Notes: generated by a model not told the origin, from the sequence alone. 64,000 nt of DNA from Flavobacteriales bacterium (GCA_020635535.1 JACJZP010000009.1:48705-112704); one strand, 5' to 3'; positions 18,040 through 27,317 are shown, counted from the first letter of the stretch. Numbers and translations are program-made.

Positions 18040-18957
18040 GTTAGCCCCAAGAAAGCCTACCTTACATTTTTCCTTTTTCTTTTTTCCTTTTTTTCCTCAA
18101 ATGGCCAGACGCTGAACTCAACCCCGTCTGACCTAACAGCAAACTCGGACGCCCCTTCACTTAAGGTTCTTTCTTACAACATTCACATGTTGCCGCCCTT
18201 GGCCAAATTCACGGGTAAGCAGCGCAGAGCTAAACGGATCGGTGATCTTCTGAAAGATTCCGATTTTGACATCGTTATCTTTCAGGAAGCTTTTCATGGT
18301 GCCGCCCGAAGGAAAATAGCGCGCAGAATGAGGGATAATTTCCCTTACATCCTCGGCCCTGCCAACAGAAGATGGTATTCCCTCAAAACCAACAGCGGTA
18401 TTTGGATTCTGAGTAAAATTCCTTTGGAACAATTGGCTGAGCTTGATTTCGAATACTGTGAAGGTCCTGACTGCTGGGCACGAAAAGGTGCGTTATTGGC
18501 AGAAGGTGAATACCACGGACAGAAATTCCAAATTCTTGGAACACATCTGGAAGCAGGAGGCGACAAGCACGAAAAGGTTGGTCAATACCGAGAGTTAGCT
18601 GAGCTTTTTAACAAACACCGAAAAGAAGGTGTGCCGCAATTGGCCGCAGGAGATTTCAATACCCAGAAATTCAAAGACACCACTTGGTACAACCAGTTGG
18701 TGAACATCCTTGGTATGGAAGACGGGCCAATATTAAGCGAACAGCAGTATAGTAGCGACAGCTACATCAACGATATCAAGATACAGCGGGGCGATAAGAA
18801 GAAACAGGGCGTTATCGACTTCGTTTTCTATGGTGGAAATGGCATTGATGCCAAAGTGAACCGCTATGTCAGAATGCCGCAATGGCAGTGGTCAAAACAC
18901 AGGAAAGACCTCAGTGATCATTTCGCTGTTGAGGCTCAGATCCAGTTCAAACAATAA
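18013..18957 (+). CDS. Sphingomyelinase-like endonuclease/exonuclease/phosphatase protein
   Basis: The 314-residue protein has a signal segment (AYLTFFLFLFSFFSSNGQ) and the DNase-I-like metallophosphodiesterase motifs: N56 (SYNIH), E92 (FQEAF), H178 (GTHLEA), D214 and N216 (AGDFNT), DFVFY and the final SDHFAVE. The RKGALLAE and GTHLEAG segments resemble neutral sphingomyelinases and related phosphodiesterases more than nucleases. The activity is thus probably phosphodiester hydrolysis of a lipid head group or another exported substrate. The GTG at 18013 is the first possible start after an in-frame stop at 18004 and is formed by a tandem repeat. Its stop abuts the stop of the convergent cytochrome gene with no spacer. 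Confidence 0.85.
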   Translation: MTSEKRTVKVSPKKAYLTFFLFLFSFFSSNGQTLNSTPSDLTANSDAPSLKVLSYNIHMLPPLAKFTGKQRRAKRIGDLLKDSDFDIVIFQEAFHGAARRKIARRMRDNFPYILGPANRRWYSLKTNSGIWILSKIPLEQLAELDFEYCEGPDCWARKGALLAEGEYHGQKFQILGTHLEAGGDKHEKVGQYRELAELFNKHRKEGVPQLAAGDFNTQKFKDTTWYNQLVNILGMEDGPILSEQQYSSDSYINDIKIQRGDKKKQGVIDFVFYGGNGIDAKVNRYVRMPQWQWSKHRKDLSDHFAVEAQIQFKQ

Positions 18958-20895
18958 TCAATCTCGAACTACTCGGAGAATCTCTCTCTTACCATCAATC
19001 TGGAGTAAAATAAGATAAACCCCAGATTCACTTGGCAGTTGAATGCCTGCGGTTGGATAGCTTGTGAAACTTTGCACCAAATCTCCGTTTGTGGCGTAAA
19101 CCTGGATTCGCTTAACCTCCTTTGAATTGATCCCTTTCAAATAAACCAAACCCTTGGAAGGATTTGGGTAAATGCTAATGTTATTCAAGTCTTGTTTGGC
19201 TACCGACAAGGAAACGGGAATTCCAGACACCAGATCAGAGGCAACAAGTACGGGAGTATGATCAGCCGTATTGAACATGGATTCGAACGCGGTGATCTGT
19301 GGGGTGTTGGTCGCAAACATCTCTTGTAGCCATTTCTTGGGTACCGATTGGTAATAGACCTTGGCGGAAGCACTAAGCGTATCATGTTCGCCTGAAACTG
19401 GAACATGGAAATGAATTACATCGGTTCCAGAACCTTCAAACCCATCGAAGTTGAAATCCGTATCAGCCAAAGCATTTCCTGCAATTGCCGTAGTATCGTA
19501 AACCGGATGAGTTGCAGTAAATCCTCTGGGTGCCAACCGGTTATCCTTCAATGGAGAGTAAGCGCGTTCAAGTACGGTAGTCACGTTCCCGTTCACATCA
19601 CCCATCACCATCTCGTAGATCTGAACTTGATCTGAACTTGAAATCACATTGAAATGCGGTTCGTGTGTGGCATTCTCCCCTACTATATTGTAGTCATTGT
19701 CCATCAATCCTGAACTGAAAATGGTGTCGCTGTACTGATTCGTGACGACAAACTCAACAAAAGCTCTTCGGCTCGGGTAGCCTGAAGGAAACTTATGTCC
19801 TGTGAGGTTGCGCAGTTTCAAACTGAAGAACGCGGTGTCGTTACCTGCTCCATCGAATTCCAGCACGGCTGAAAGAGAAAGCTGTTGTAAGTTGCGCAAG
19901 GTTCGGGCAATGGTAGAGTCAAAGTGCACTTCATTTGCCCGAATATCCAATTCAACCCGATTTTCCTTCATTAGCTTCAGCATAAAGGAGTTACCTCCTA
20001 CCAGTTCGTGTTTACCGAAAGGACTACGAGGCTGCAGCACCTGATAATTGGCAGCGATCACAACCTGATCTGTAACTCTTGGAATGTGGCAACCTTGGCA
20101 AGTGGTTCCGCCAACTTCGGCAGAATAGTCTGAGTTCAGCCATTCATGGTATGTGGCCTGTTCCACAAAGGTTGTTCCGGTGAAATTCCCTTGTAGATCG
20201 ACACTGCTGGTGAGCAAAGAATGGCATCCTGCACACACACCAGCATCCGTAATATGAGGACTGTATTCTGGGCTTACACCGACAAAACCTTGCATGGGCG
20301 CCTGAAGAGGTTTTTCAAACGGTCCATACTCAATCATCTCTTCCGCAAAGTGTAATTCTCCAGAATGATTTGAACCCAAGAACTGATCGGTCTGCTTGTG
20401 GCAGGCCATGCAAGAGACGCCATCCTGCCCCATTCGGTCATGCTCCAGGTCTGAAAGTCCGTAGGGCCCGTAACCGTAAAGGTGATAGCTGTATCTGCCA
20501 AGCGGAGCATGGCAACTGGTACATTTATCTTCCAACTCAGCCTGATGCTGCGGATTAACTGCGCTTTCATGACTCATCTTAGCTCGGAAAAAAGGATCTC
20601 TGCCAGAATTTGCCATCATACCGGCACGCCAAGTTGTTACCGGACTGATATCATTGCCTTCTCCATCTACGCTTGCATATCCGGTTGGGTCATAACCATG
20701 GCATCCATCGCAATTACCTGAGGTCATGAAATGGTCGTTAGCATCAAATGGAAGGTGTTCCCAGCCACTCGTTGTATCTCGCGAATATTCCATACTGCCA
20801 CCACTCAAACCACTGGCACCAGCCAATGACTTTGACATGAGGTAAACTGAAAAAACGATAACCAACAGTACGATGGTTCTGAGAGAAAGCTTCAC
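18958..20895 (-). CDS. Five-haem cytochrome c with T9SS sorting domain
   Basis: The 645-residue protein has an N-terminal signal or anchor (TIVLLVIVFSVYLMSKSLA) and five CXXCH haem-attachment motifs at about residues 62, 125, 162, 221 and 266. The arrangement is like multihaem cytochrome c554/NrfB-type domains. A beta-rich middle (about 310-560, with HKFPSGYPSRRAF) follows, and the last 75 residues form a T9SS signal (IYPNPSKGLVYLKG to SGVYLILLQ). It is therefore predicted to be an electron carrier on the outer surface. The start is GTG with an adjacent GAGG. It does not match a named reductase that I can identify. Confidence 0.88.
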   Translation of the reverse strand: MKLSLRTIVLLVIVFSVYLMSKSLAGASGLSGGSMEYSRDTTSGWEHLPFDANDHFMTSGNCDGCHGYDPTGYASVDGEGNDISPVTTWRAGMMANSGRDPFFRAKMSHESAVNPQHQAELEDKCTSCHAPLGRYSYHLYGYGPYGLSDLEHDRMGQDGVSCMACHKQTDQFLGSNHSGELHFAEEMIEYGPFEKPLQAPMQGFVGVSPEYSPHITDAGVCAGCHSLLTSSVDLQGNFTGTTFVEQATYHEWLNSDYSAEVGGTTCQGCHIPRVTDQVVIAANYQVLQPRSPFGKHELVGGNSFMLKLMKENRVELDIRANEVHFDSTIARTLRNLQQLSLSAVLEFDGAGNDTAFFSLKLRNLTGHKFPSGYPSRRAFVEFVVTNQYSDTIFSSGLMDNDYNIVGENATHEPHFNVISSSDQVQIYEMVMGDVNGNVTTVLERAYSPLKDNRLAPRGFTATHPVYDTTAIAGNALADTDFNFDGFEGSGTDVIHFHVPVSGEHDTLSASAKVYYQSVPKKWLQEMFATNTPQITAFESMFNTADHTPVLVASDLVSGIPVSLSVAKQDLNNISIYPNPSKGLVYLKGINSKEVKRIQVYATNGDLVQSFTSYPTAGIQLPSESGVYLILLQIDGKREILRVVRD

Positions 20896-20951
20896 CTCGC
20901 TAATTTATTGCTTTTCAAAGCCTCGGAAAGAAATTGGGAGACTGGTTTTGA

Positions 20952-20987
20952 CAAACAAAAAACCCTTCCGCAGAAGCGAAAGGGTTC
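20952..20987 (-). terminator. Rho-independent terminator (minus strand)
   Basis: On the minus strand an 11-base stem (AACCCTTTCGC with GCGGAAGGGTT, one mismatch) and a 4-base loop are followed by TTTTTTG. It lies 30 bases after the stop of the exported-protein gene at 21017. Confidence 0.85.
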
Positions 20988-21016
20988 TTACGTTTTTGAC
21001 GTTCCTAGCCCACCTG

Positions 21017-21508
21017 TCATCTATCCTGAAAAGCAACTGGTATCTGATCAGTATAATCAAAATCGTTCTTTGATGGGTCAAAATATACCCAAGCCTCTTC
21101 TTCTGGAGTCACCTTGTCACCTTCCATTACATCAACCGCAAACTGATAACTCTGATTCTCGAACTTATAACCTTTCATCACTTCAGTATTCAAATGAATG
21201 CGCTTATGCACACCCGTGTTAGAGGCCACATCAATAATGTATTCTTTATCAAATTCAAGATTGAACTTGAAATTCCCGCTACGCTTTACCATTTGCTGTT
21301 CCATCAACTCAACACTCTGACTAAGATGATAGTATCGATAAATGGTTACTGAGCTCACTACCGTTTTATCCTTTTTATCGCAGAGCAAATCGCCCTTAAC
21401 GGTTAATGTTCCATAATCCTGGGCCATAGCGTTTGCTGCAATAAGAACAAACAGTGCAACGAACACCTGAGCATAAAGTTTTGTGACTATTCGAGTAAAC
21501 CAATCCAT
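21017..21508 (-). CDS. Small exported protein of unknown function
   Basis: The 163-residue product has a signal peptide (YAQVFVALFVLIAANAMAQ) after a short basic lead. The mature part begins YGTLTVKGDLLCDKKDKTVV and has alternating beta-strands such as GNFKFNLEFDKEYIIDVAS. This is the pattern of the carboxypeptidase-regulatory/Ig-like modules that Bacteroidota use in periplasmic or surface proteins. I cannot assign a family. The gene stands alone, with its own terminator, and is read toward the cytochrome gene on the same strand. Confidence 0.75.
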   Translation of the reverse strand: MDWFTRIVTKLYAQVFVALFVLIAANAMAQDYGTLTVKGDLLCDKKDKTVVSSVTIYRYYHLSQSVELMEQQMVKRSGNFKFNLEFDKEYIIDVASNTGVHKRIHLNTEVMKGYKFENQSYQFAVDVMEGDKVTPEEEAWVYFDPSKNDFDYTDQIPVAFQDR

Positions 21509-21684
21509 GACGTTGAGCTTTTAAGGGTTATGTTGTCCTTAACGGTTTCTTTTAATTTTCCGTTCCACTTTATCGGCCAACGACCATTTTCAGCGATTAG
21601 TGACCGGATAGCGGTGATAAGTGACATCACCAAGCAGGCTAAAACTTTGAACGCGAAACAGTGAGTCCTGAACTCAGTGAATTC

Positions 21685-21692
21685 TATCTTTG
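21685..21692 (+). promoter_or_regulatory. Candidate -7 box (TATCTTTG) for thrS
   Basis: The box matches TAnnTTTG 24 bases before the thrS ATG at 21716. Just upstream lies a short inverted repeat, TGAGT-ccctga-like-ACTCA (21662-21676), of unknown role. No -33 TTTG at standard spacing was seen. Confidence 0.5.
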
Positions 21693-21715
21693 CGCCCCAA
21701 ATTCAATTTATTCGG

Positions 21716-23659
21716 ATGATCACAATTACTCTTCCAGACGGAGCCAAAAAGAAGTTTGATAGCGGTGTAACTCCAATGGATGTTGCCATGAGCATTAGCG
21801 AAGGACTGGCGCGAAACGTCATCTCTGCCAACGTGAATGGCAAGAAGGTGGAAACTGTGACCCCGATAACGGAAGATGCTGACCTGGTGCTCTACACCTG
21901 GCGTGAGAAAGAAGGGAAAGAAGCATTCTGGCATTCCTCCGCGCATGTGCTTGCGCAAACACTCGAACATCTCTATCCCGGGGTTAAACTGACCATAGGA
22001 CCAGCCATAGATAACGGATTCTATTACGATATCGACCTCCCAGATGGCAAGACCATCACAGATGCCGATTTCGACAAGATAGAAAAGCTGTTCCTTGAAT
22101 TTGCCCGTCAGAAATTCGAATTCAAAATGAAGGAGGTTTCCAAGGCTGATGCTCTTCAGTATTACAAGGAGAAAGGAAATGAGTATAAGGTGGAGCTTAT
22201 TGAAAATCTGACGGATGGAGACATCACTTTCTGCGACCATGCAGATTTTACCGATCTGTGTAGAGGTGGCCACATTCCGAACACAGGTTTCATCAAGGCA
22301 GTTAAGATCATGAACGTGGCCGGTGCATACTGGCGTGGTGATGAGACCAAACCTCAGTTGACCCGAGTTTATGGTATTTCGTTCCCAAAGGACAAGGAAC
22401 TGAAAGAGTATTTGGAGATGCTGGAGGAAGCCAAAAAGCGCGACCACCGCAAGCTTGGCAAAGAGTTGGAACTTTTTACCTTCTCTCAGCGCGTTGGTCA
22501 GGGTCTTCCTCTTTGGTTACCTAAAGGAACAGACCTCAGAAAGCGATTAGAGTCCTTCCTTCAGAAGCAGCAGGTTGAGGCCGGTTACGAGATGGTGATC
22601 ACACCGCATATCGGATCCAAAGAACTTTACGAGACATCAGGTCACTATGCCAAATATGGAAAGGATAGTTTCCAACCAATTGACACTCCGCATGAAGGTG
22701 AAGAGTTCCTTCTGAAACCGATGAACTGTCCGCACCATTGCGAGATCTACAAGTTCAAACCAAGATCTTACAAAGACCTACCTGTTCGGTTAGCAGAGTT
22801 CGGAACGGTTTACCGATATGAACAAAGTGGGGAGTTGCATGGACTTACACGGGTACGTGGCTTTACACAGGATGATGCCCATATTTTCTGCCGACCAGAT
22901 CAGGTAAAAGAGGAGTTTGTAAAGGTGATGGACTTGGTGCTTTACGTACTCAACGCGCTGAAATTCACCGAATTCACGGCTCAGATATCTCTTCGCGACC
23001 CTGAAAACAAAGAGAAATACATTGGTTCTGAGGAGAACTGGGAAAAGGCTGAAAGAGCCATTATTGAAGCGGTTGCAGAGCGCGATATCGAAACCGTAAC
23101 CGAATATGGCGAAGCGGCTTTCTACGGTCCAAAACTGGATTTCATGGTCAAGGATGCGCTGGGAAGAAGTTGGCAATTGGGAACAGTTCAGGTTGACTAC
23201 AATCTACCAGAGCGTTTTGAGTTGGAATATGTCGGTTCAGACAACCAAAAACACACACCTGTTATGATCCATCGCGCGCCATTTGGCTCCATGGAACGTT
23301 TTGTGGCAGTACTGTTAGAGCATTGTGCAGGTAAATTTCCGCTTTGGTTGACCCCTGATCAGGTTGCAATTCTGCCTGTTTCGGAGAAATACAACGACCA
23401 CGCAAAAAAGCTTTCAAATATCCTTAAGAATTACGACCTTCGCGCCCTTGTTGACGAGCGGAACGAGAAAGTAGGGAAGAAAATCCGTGATACGGAGGTA
23501 AATAAGGTTCCTTACATGGTAATTGTCGGAGAAAAGGAAATGGAATCTGGCAAGCTATCGGTAAGAAAGCAGGGAGAAGGAGATCTCGGAACGTTCAGCA
23601 TAGAGGAATTTGCCAAAATAATCCAAGATGATATTGAGGCAGACCTGAAGTTAAATTGA
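21716..23659 (+). CDS. thrS: Threonine--tRNA ligase
   Basis: The 647-residue enzyme has the standard domain order. The N-terminal TGS domain begins [14 protein letters not shown], and the editing domain carries HSSAHVLAQ and the later [14 protein letters not shown]. The class II catalytic core shows [10 protein letters not shown], the motif 2 region [13 protein letters not shown] and the motif 3 segment with [11 protein letters not shown]. The C-terminal anticodon-binding domain follows, with [14 protein letters not shown]. It charges tRNA-Thr and removes mischarged serine. The ATG at 21716 matches the family start; an in-frame start at 21677 adds residues from the promoter region. It is the first gene of the classical thrS-infC-rpmI-rplT cluster. 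Confidence 0.98.
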   Translation: MITITLPDGAKKKFDSGVTPMDVAMSISEGLARNVISANVNGKKVETVTPITEDADLVLYTWREKEGKEAFWHSSAHVLAQTLEHLYPGVKLTIGPAIDNGFYYDIDLPDGKTITDADFDKIEKLFLEFARQKFEFKMKEVSKADALQYYKEKGNEYKVELIENLTDGDITFCDHADFTDLCRGGHIPNTGFIKAVKIMNVAGAYWRGDETKPQLTRVYGISFPKDKELKEYLEMLEEAKKRDHRKLGKELELFTFSQRVGQGLPLWLPKGTDLRKRLESFLQKQQVEAGYEMVITPHIGSKELYETSGHYAKYGKDSFQPIDTPHEGEEFLLKPMNCPHHCEIYKFKPRSYKDLPVRLAEFGTVYRYEQSGELHGLTRVRGFTQDDAHIFCRPDQVKEEFVKVMDLVLYVLNALKFTEFTAQISLRDPENKEKYIGSEENWEKAERAIIEAVAERDIETVTEYGEAAFYGPKLDFMVKDALGRSWQLGTVQVDYNLPERFELEYVGSDNQKHTPVMIHRAPFGSMERFVAVLLEHCAGKFPLWLTPDQVAILPVSEKYNDHAKKLSNILKNYDLRALVDERNEKVGKKIRDTEVNKVPYMVIVGEKEMESGKLSVRKQGEGDLGTFSIEEFAKIIQDDIEADLKLN

Positions 23660-23683
23660 ATAGTAACCAAAACAGAATAGACC

Positions 23684-24238
23684 ATTAGAAGACCACGTAA
23701 ACCCGGTCCGCGTTTCGTCCGACAGGAAGACCCGCACAAGATCAATGAAAGGATAGACGCACGTGAAGTGCGATTGGTCGGTGAGGGAATTGAGCCGGGT
23801 GTTTACCCGATTCGAAGGGCGTTGGAATTTGCAGAAGAACAAGGACTTGACCTTGTAGAGATATCACCCAATGCGGATCCACCCGTATGCAAGGTGCTTG
23901 ATTACAAGAAGTTCCTGTTTGAGCAAAAGAAGAAGCAGAAAGAACTGAAAGCCAAAGCCACCAAGATCGTGGTTAAGGAAATTCGGTTCGGACCGAACAC
24001 TGATGACCATGACTTCGAGTTCAAACTCAAGCATGCCAAAGAGTTCATCGAGCAAGGGGCAAAAGTGAGAGCATTTGTATTCTTCAGAGGTAGGTCTATT
24101 GTGTATAAAGAACAGGGAGAGATCCTACTATTGCGTTTGGCCAACGAGTTGGAAGACATCGCAAAAGTGGAAATGCTCCCAAAAATGGAGGGAAAGAAGA
24201 TGTTTATCATCATCGCTCCGAAGAAAGGAAAGAAGTAA
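23684..24238 (+). CDS. infC: Translation initiation factor IF-3 (AUU start)
   Basis: The 184-residue factor binds the small ribosomal subunit, prevents premature joining and checks the start codon. Both domains are seen: the N-terminal one ([38 protein letters not shown]) and the C-terminal one ([21 protein letters not shown] to MFIIIAPKK). An in-frame TAG at 23678 blocks extension, and the region between it and the conserved HKINERI contains no ATG, GTG or TTG. The only suitable initiator is the ATT at 23684, giving an N terminus of the expected [10 protein letters not shown] type. AUU initiation of infC allows autoregulation by IF-3 in Escherichia coli, and the same device appears to be kept here. 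Confidence 0.95.
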   Translation: MRRPRKPGPRFVRQEDPHKINERIDAREVRLVGEGIEPGVYPIRRALEFAEEQGLDLVEISPNADPPVCKVLDYKKFLFEQKKKQKELKAKATKIVVKEIRFGPNTDDHDFEFKLKHAKEFIEQGAKVRAFVFFRGRSIVYKEQGEILLLRLANELEDIAKVEMLPKMEGKKMFIIIAPKKGKK

Positions 24239-24261
24239 ACAGTAAATCAATTAATAACGTT

Positions 24262-24456
24262 ATGCCTAAGGTTAAAACAAACTCCAGTGCAAAGAAGCGA
24301 TTCAAGTTCACCGGTACTGGAAAGATCAAACGTAAGCACGCGTTCAAGAGTCACATTCTTACCAAGAAGACCACAAAGCAGAAGAGAAATCTGACGCACG
24401 CTACTTTGGTAAGTGCTGCTGACACTCCGAATGTGAAGCACATGTTGAAGGTTTAA
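24262..24456 (+). CDS. rpmI: 50S ribosomal protein L35
   Basis: The 64-residue protein starts [21 protein letters not shown] and is highly basic throughout, matching bL35 in length and sequence. It sits 23 bases after infC and before rplT, as in most bacteria. Expression in enterobacteria is controlled by L20 binding to the leader; no such leader structure was examined here beyond the short 23-base spacer. Confidence 0.98.
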   Translation: MPKVKTNSSAKKRFKFTGTGKIKRKHAFKSHILTKKTTKQKRNLTHATLVSAADTPNVKHMLKV

Positions 24457-24532
24457 TTCAAAGTTTAACCCGGTTTTAAGCCATTAAAGAACCACATTGA
24501 AAGTGGGCGCTTAACGCCAAAAAGAAAGTAAA

Positions 24533-24877
24533 ATGCCAAGATCAGTAAATGCAGTCGCCTCAAGAGCAAGGCGCAAAAAAGTCCTCAAGCAGGCCAAAGG
24601 TTACTTCGGAAGAAGAAAGAACGTTTGGACGGTAGCTAAAAATGCCGTTGAAAAAGGTCTTCAGTACCAGTACAGAGACAGAAAAGCCCGTAAACGTGCG
24701 TTCCGCGCGCTGTGGATTCAGCGTATCAATGCTGGAGCTCGTCAATATGGAATGTCTTACTCTGTTCTGATGGGAAAACTGAACGAAAAAGGAATTGACA
24801 TTAACCGTAAGGTGTTGGCCGATCTTGCCATGAACGAACCAGAAGCGTTCAAGGCAATTGTTGACCAAGCGAAGTAA
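24533..24877 (+). CDS. rplT: 50S ribosomal protein L20
   Basis: The 114-residue product begins [23 protein letters not shown] and contains the conserved [19 protein letters not shown] and [18 protein letters not shown] segments of bL20, which binds 23S rRNA early in large-subunit assembly. A 76-base spacer separates it from rpmI; it contains no second gene. The operon ends with a strong GAAA-loop terminator shortly after this stop. Confidence 0.98.
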   Translation: MPRSVNAVASRARRKKVLKQAKGYFGRRKNVWTVAKNAVEKGLQYQYRDRKARKRAFRALWIQRINAGARQYGMSYSVLMGKLNEKGIDINRKVLADLAMNEPEAFKAIVDQAK

Positions 24878-24897
24878 ATTCAACAACCAAATAATGG

Positions 24898-24935
24898 AAA
24901 GGGCTGTTTCGAAAGAAATGGCCCTTTTTAATTTT
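24898..24935 (+). terminator. Rho-independent terminator of the thrS-infC-rpmI-rplT cluster
   Basis: The 13-pair stem (24898-24910 with 24915-24927, two G-U pairs in RNA) encloses a GAAA loop and runs into TTTTTAATTTTAA. The start codon of the next gene is only a few bases after the T tract. Confidence 0.88.
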
Positions 24936-24939
24936 AATC

Positions 24940-26328
24940 ATGACGGATAAGCAGCAACGAACAGTGTTCGGCCTAATGGCAGCCAACGCCTTGCTGTTTG
25001 TGATCATCTTTCTTTGGGTTGGATCCAATTATCGGCTTGCAGCGGATGACCTTTACTACCTATCGATGGTAGATCGATTGGGAGTTTGGGATGCCATGGT
25101 ATTTCATTACAACAATTGGAGTCCGCGATGGTCCTCCTCTCTTCTGACCAATATTTTCCTGCTGTCATCCCAGAGTCGATTTTTCCCTTTCGCATTTCAT
25201 CTCTGTACGATCTCATTCGGAGTTGCAGCAATCTGGTCATTTTTAGCTGCTTTTAGAACCGTGCTTAGATTACCACTCAATTCTCTGCAAATCGGAATAG
25301 CGGCAACTTACTTGCTGGCCGCCACCTTCTTGGTATCCTTCGCAAAAAACGATAGCTGGTATTGGCTAAGCGCAGCTCCATCATATATCTGGGCAAGCTT
25401 TGCCGCTCTTTTCGGAGGCTCTCTCCTACTTCATAGCTGGAATTCGATTCTCAGGCGACTGCTGCTTTTCATATTCTTTCTTTATGCAGGTGGCGCCAGC
25501 GAAAGCGTTGCAATTTTCTCGTTGCTGACCTTGTTCTTCATAGGCCTGAAAACCCGTGGATCAGCAACTTGGCTGGACAGTAAGGCCCTTCATCTGGCAA
25601 TTATTGCGTGCATGTTGGGCTTCGGAGTCAATATGCTTGGACCTGGAATTCAAGTAAGACGGGAGCACCTACCGCAATTCCCAATAGAGGAGAAACTACT
25701 TATAGGTTTTTGGAACTATATCAAATTCAACCTGATGGAGATTCCATTGAAGCTGCCGTTGTTAATTCTTCTTATGGCACCATTTGGTTTTCTCGGACGT
25801 AAGCAACTGCAGTTCCAACTGGTTTCTATCAAGGAGGTTCTCTGGGTTAACCGAACAATCTGGATCCTTGCCGACCTCACCATTCTCATCCTGGCAATGG
25901 CCTTGGGTCTTGTAATGAGCGAAATGGGCCCTACAAGAACATGGTTTCCGATAACTTTGGTTGTTGTATCTGTTGGTGTTGTACTGGCATATCAGCTGGG
26001 TACATGGTTTTACATTCAAACAAAGGGAAGACTATTCCATTTGGTAATTCTTGCTCTTGTGACCGTATTCGGCTTTCAACTTTTTAACGGTATTGACCAG
26101 ATACGAAAGACAACACGCTACGCTCAATCGGTAGATGAGAGAATGAATCATATCAGACAGATTCAGCAAGACCAAGACCTTGTGGAGTTAGAACCACTGA
26201 GCGATTCCGGTTGGTTGTTCAGCGCGGAAATATCAACGGATACAACACATTTTACCAACAAGCACTTGGGGTTATTCTTTGATCATCAATTTCAGTTTGT
26301 GCTTAAAGACACCGTAATTTCGAATTGA
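24940..26328 (+). CDS. Polytopic membrane protein (DUF6056/GT-C-like architecture)
   Basis: The 462-residue protein has about ten hydrophobic helices. An acidic first loop, RLAADDLYYLS, is followed by FHYNNWSPRWSSSLLTN. This recalls DUF6056-type and other GT-C glycosyltransferase-like membrane proteins that carry an Asp-Asp or Asp-Glu pair after the first helix. If so, it would use a lipid-linked sugar donor to modify an envelope polymer; this is inference from architecture only. The last 70 residues are soluble. The ATG lies directly behind the ribosomal terminator, so transcription may depend on read-through. The stop overlaps the start of the Kazal gene (TGATG). Confidence 0.75.
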   Translation: MTDKQQRTVFGLMAANALLFVIIFLWVGSNYRLAADDLYYLSMVDRLGVWDAMVFHYNNWSPRWSSSLLTNIFLLSSQSRFFPFAFHLCTISFGVAAIWSFLAAFRTVLRLPLNSLQIGIAATYLLAATFLVSFAKNDSWYWLSAAPSYIWASFAALFGGSLLLHSWNSILRRLLLFIFFLYAGGASESVAIFSLLTLFFIGLKTRGSATWLDSKALHLAIIACMLGFGVNMLGPGIQVRREHLPQFPIEEKLLIGFWNYIKFNLMEIPLKLPLLILLMAPFGFLGRKQLQFQLVSIKEVLWVNRTIWILADLTILILAMALGLVMSEMGPTRTWFPITLVVVSVGVVLAYQLGTWFYIQTKGRLFHLVILALVTVFGFQLFNGIDQIRKTTRYAQSVDERMNHIRQIQQDQDLVELEPLSDSGWLFSAEISTDTTHFTNKHLGLFFDHQFQFVLKDTVISN

Positions 26329-26783
26329 TGAAACGGCTCATACCGATACTGCTCTTTCTGCCATTAGGAGTATCTGCCCAGTGTTTGGATACGCTCAGGT
26401 TTGCCGACCCCTACCCAGGATGCAACTTGGAGTTCATTCCAGTTTGCGGATGCAATAACGTTACTTATCGGAACTACTGCTATGCCGAGGCAGCCACAGT
26501 AACGCAGTGGGTAGATGGTCCATGCGAAAATGTTGCAATCAACGTTTATCCAAACCCTGCAACCTACTGGCTTTATGTGAATGTTGTAACGAAATATGAA
26601 AGTGATGTTAGGCTTTTCATTTTCGATAGAAACGGCAACATTGCCTATTCCAACTACTTAACTGAAGTTACCAATGAATATCTGACCATACCAGTGAACA
26701 ATCTGGGCCATGGTATTTACATTATGATGGCCGAATGCAACGGTTATTCACAACTGTTGAAATTCGTCCGATGGGAACAGTAG
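26328..26783 (+). CDS. Kazal-type inhibitor domain fused to T9SS tail
   Basis: The 151-residue protein has a signal peptide ending at about SAQC. A compact cysteine-rich domain (CNLEFIPVCGCNNVTYRNYC then VDGPC) matches the Kazal serine-protease inhibitor pattern of PVCG..G.TY.N.C spacing. A T9SS-like C-terminal domain follows (VYPNPATYWLYVNV to LGHGIYIMMAE). It is thus a predicted secreted or surface protease inhibitor. The ATG at 26328 overlaps the preceding TGA; a TTG three bases earlier is also in frame. It follows the membrane-protein gene and is probably cotranscribed. Target proteases are unknown. Confidence 0.85.
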   Translation: MKRLIPILLFLPLGVSAQCLDTLRFADPYPGCNLEFIPVCGCNNVTYRNYCYAEAATVTQWVDGPCENVAINVYPNPATYWLYVNVVTKYESDVRLFIFDRNGNIAYSNYLTEVTNEYLTIPVNNLGHGIYIMMAECNGYSQLLKFVRWEQ

Positions 26784-26817
26784 TTGAAAGCAGGGATTAC
26801 CTAACTTTAACCCTTTA

Positions 26818-27315
26818 ATGGAAGCAATGCTTTCTGAACCCAAAACTGAAATATTCGAAAACGTAAAGGAGATATTCTCCAATTACTTGGGTAAGCACGG
26901 ACACCGCAAAACCCCAGAACGGTTTGCCATACTCAACGAGGTTTACAGTAGCGATGGTCACTTTGATATCGAATCGCTTTATGTTCAGATGAAAAACCAG
27001 AATTACCGGGTAAGCCGCGCCACACTTTACAATACCATCGAGCTTCTTCTCGACTGCAAATTGGTTACCAAGCATCAGTTTGGAAAGAACATTGCCCATT
27101 TTGAAAGATCTTACAAGTATGCACAACACGACCACCTCATCTGTCAGGATTGTGGAAAAGTGTTCGAGTTTTGCGACCCGCGCATTCAGCAGATACAGAA
27201 TATGGCTGGCGACATACTTGATTTTACCATCACCAATCATTCGCTGAACTTCTACGGCAACTGCAAGCAGCTGGCCGATACAGGAGCTTGCGACCGTATG
27301 AAACAGAATAACTGA
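26818..27315 (+). CDS. Fur family transcriptional regulator
   Basis: The 165-residue protein has a winged-helix DNA-binding half (HRKTPERFAILNEVYS, then SRATLYNTIELLLDCKLV) and a dimerisation/metal half with HDHLICQDCGKVFEF. Only one CxxC pair is present. The histidines, Cys and Glu in HDHLIC fit the regulatory metal site; the second structural zinc site seen in PerR or Zur is incomplete. The gene lies immediately upstream of STAS and purA, a conserved order in Flavobacteriales. Metal specificity (Fe, Zn or peroxide) cannot be told. Confidence 0.9.
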   Translation: MEAMLSEPKTEIFENVKEIFSNYLGKHGHRKTPERFAILNEVYSSDGHFDIESLYVQMKNQNYRVSRATLYNTIELLLDCKLVTKHQFGKNIAHFERSYKYAQHDHLICQDCGKVFEFCDPRIQQIQNMAGDILDFTITNHSLNFYGNCKQLADTGACDRMKQNN

Positions 27316-27317
27316 CA

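Noticed and set aside
21674..22447. A 257-codon open frame on the minus strand
   Set aside because: It is antisense to thrS, has no recognisable motif and no separate promoter.
23768..23770. GTG as the infC start
   Set aside because: It would remove the conserved [12 protein letters not shown] part of the IF-3 N-terminal domain.
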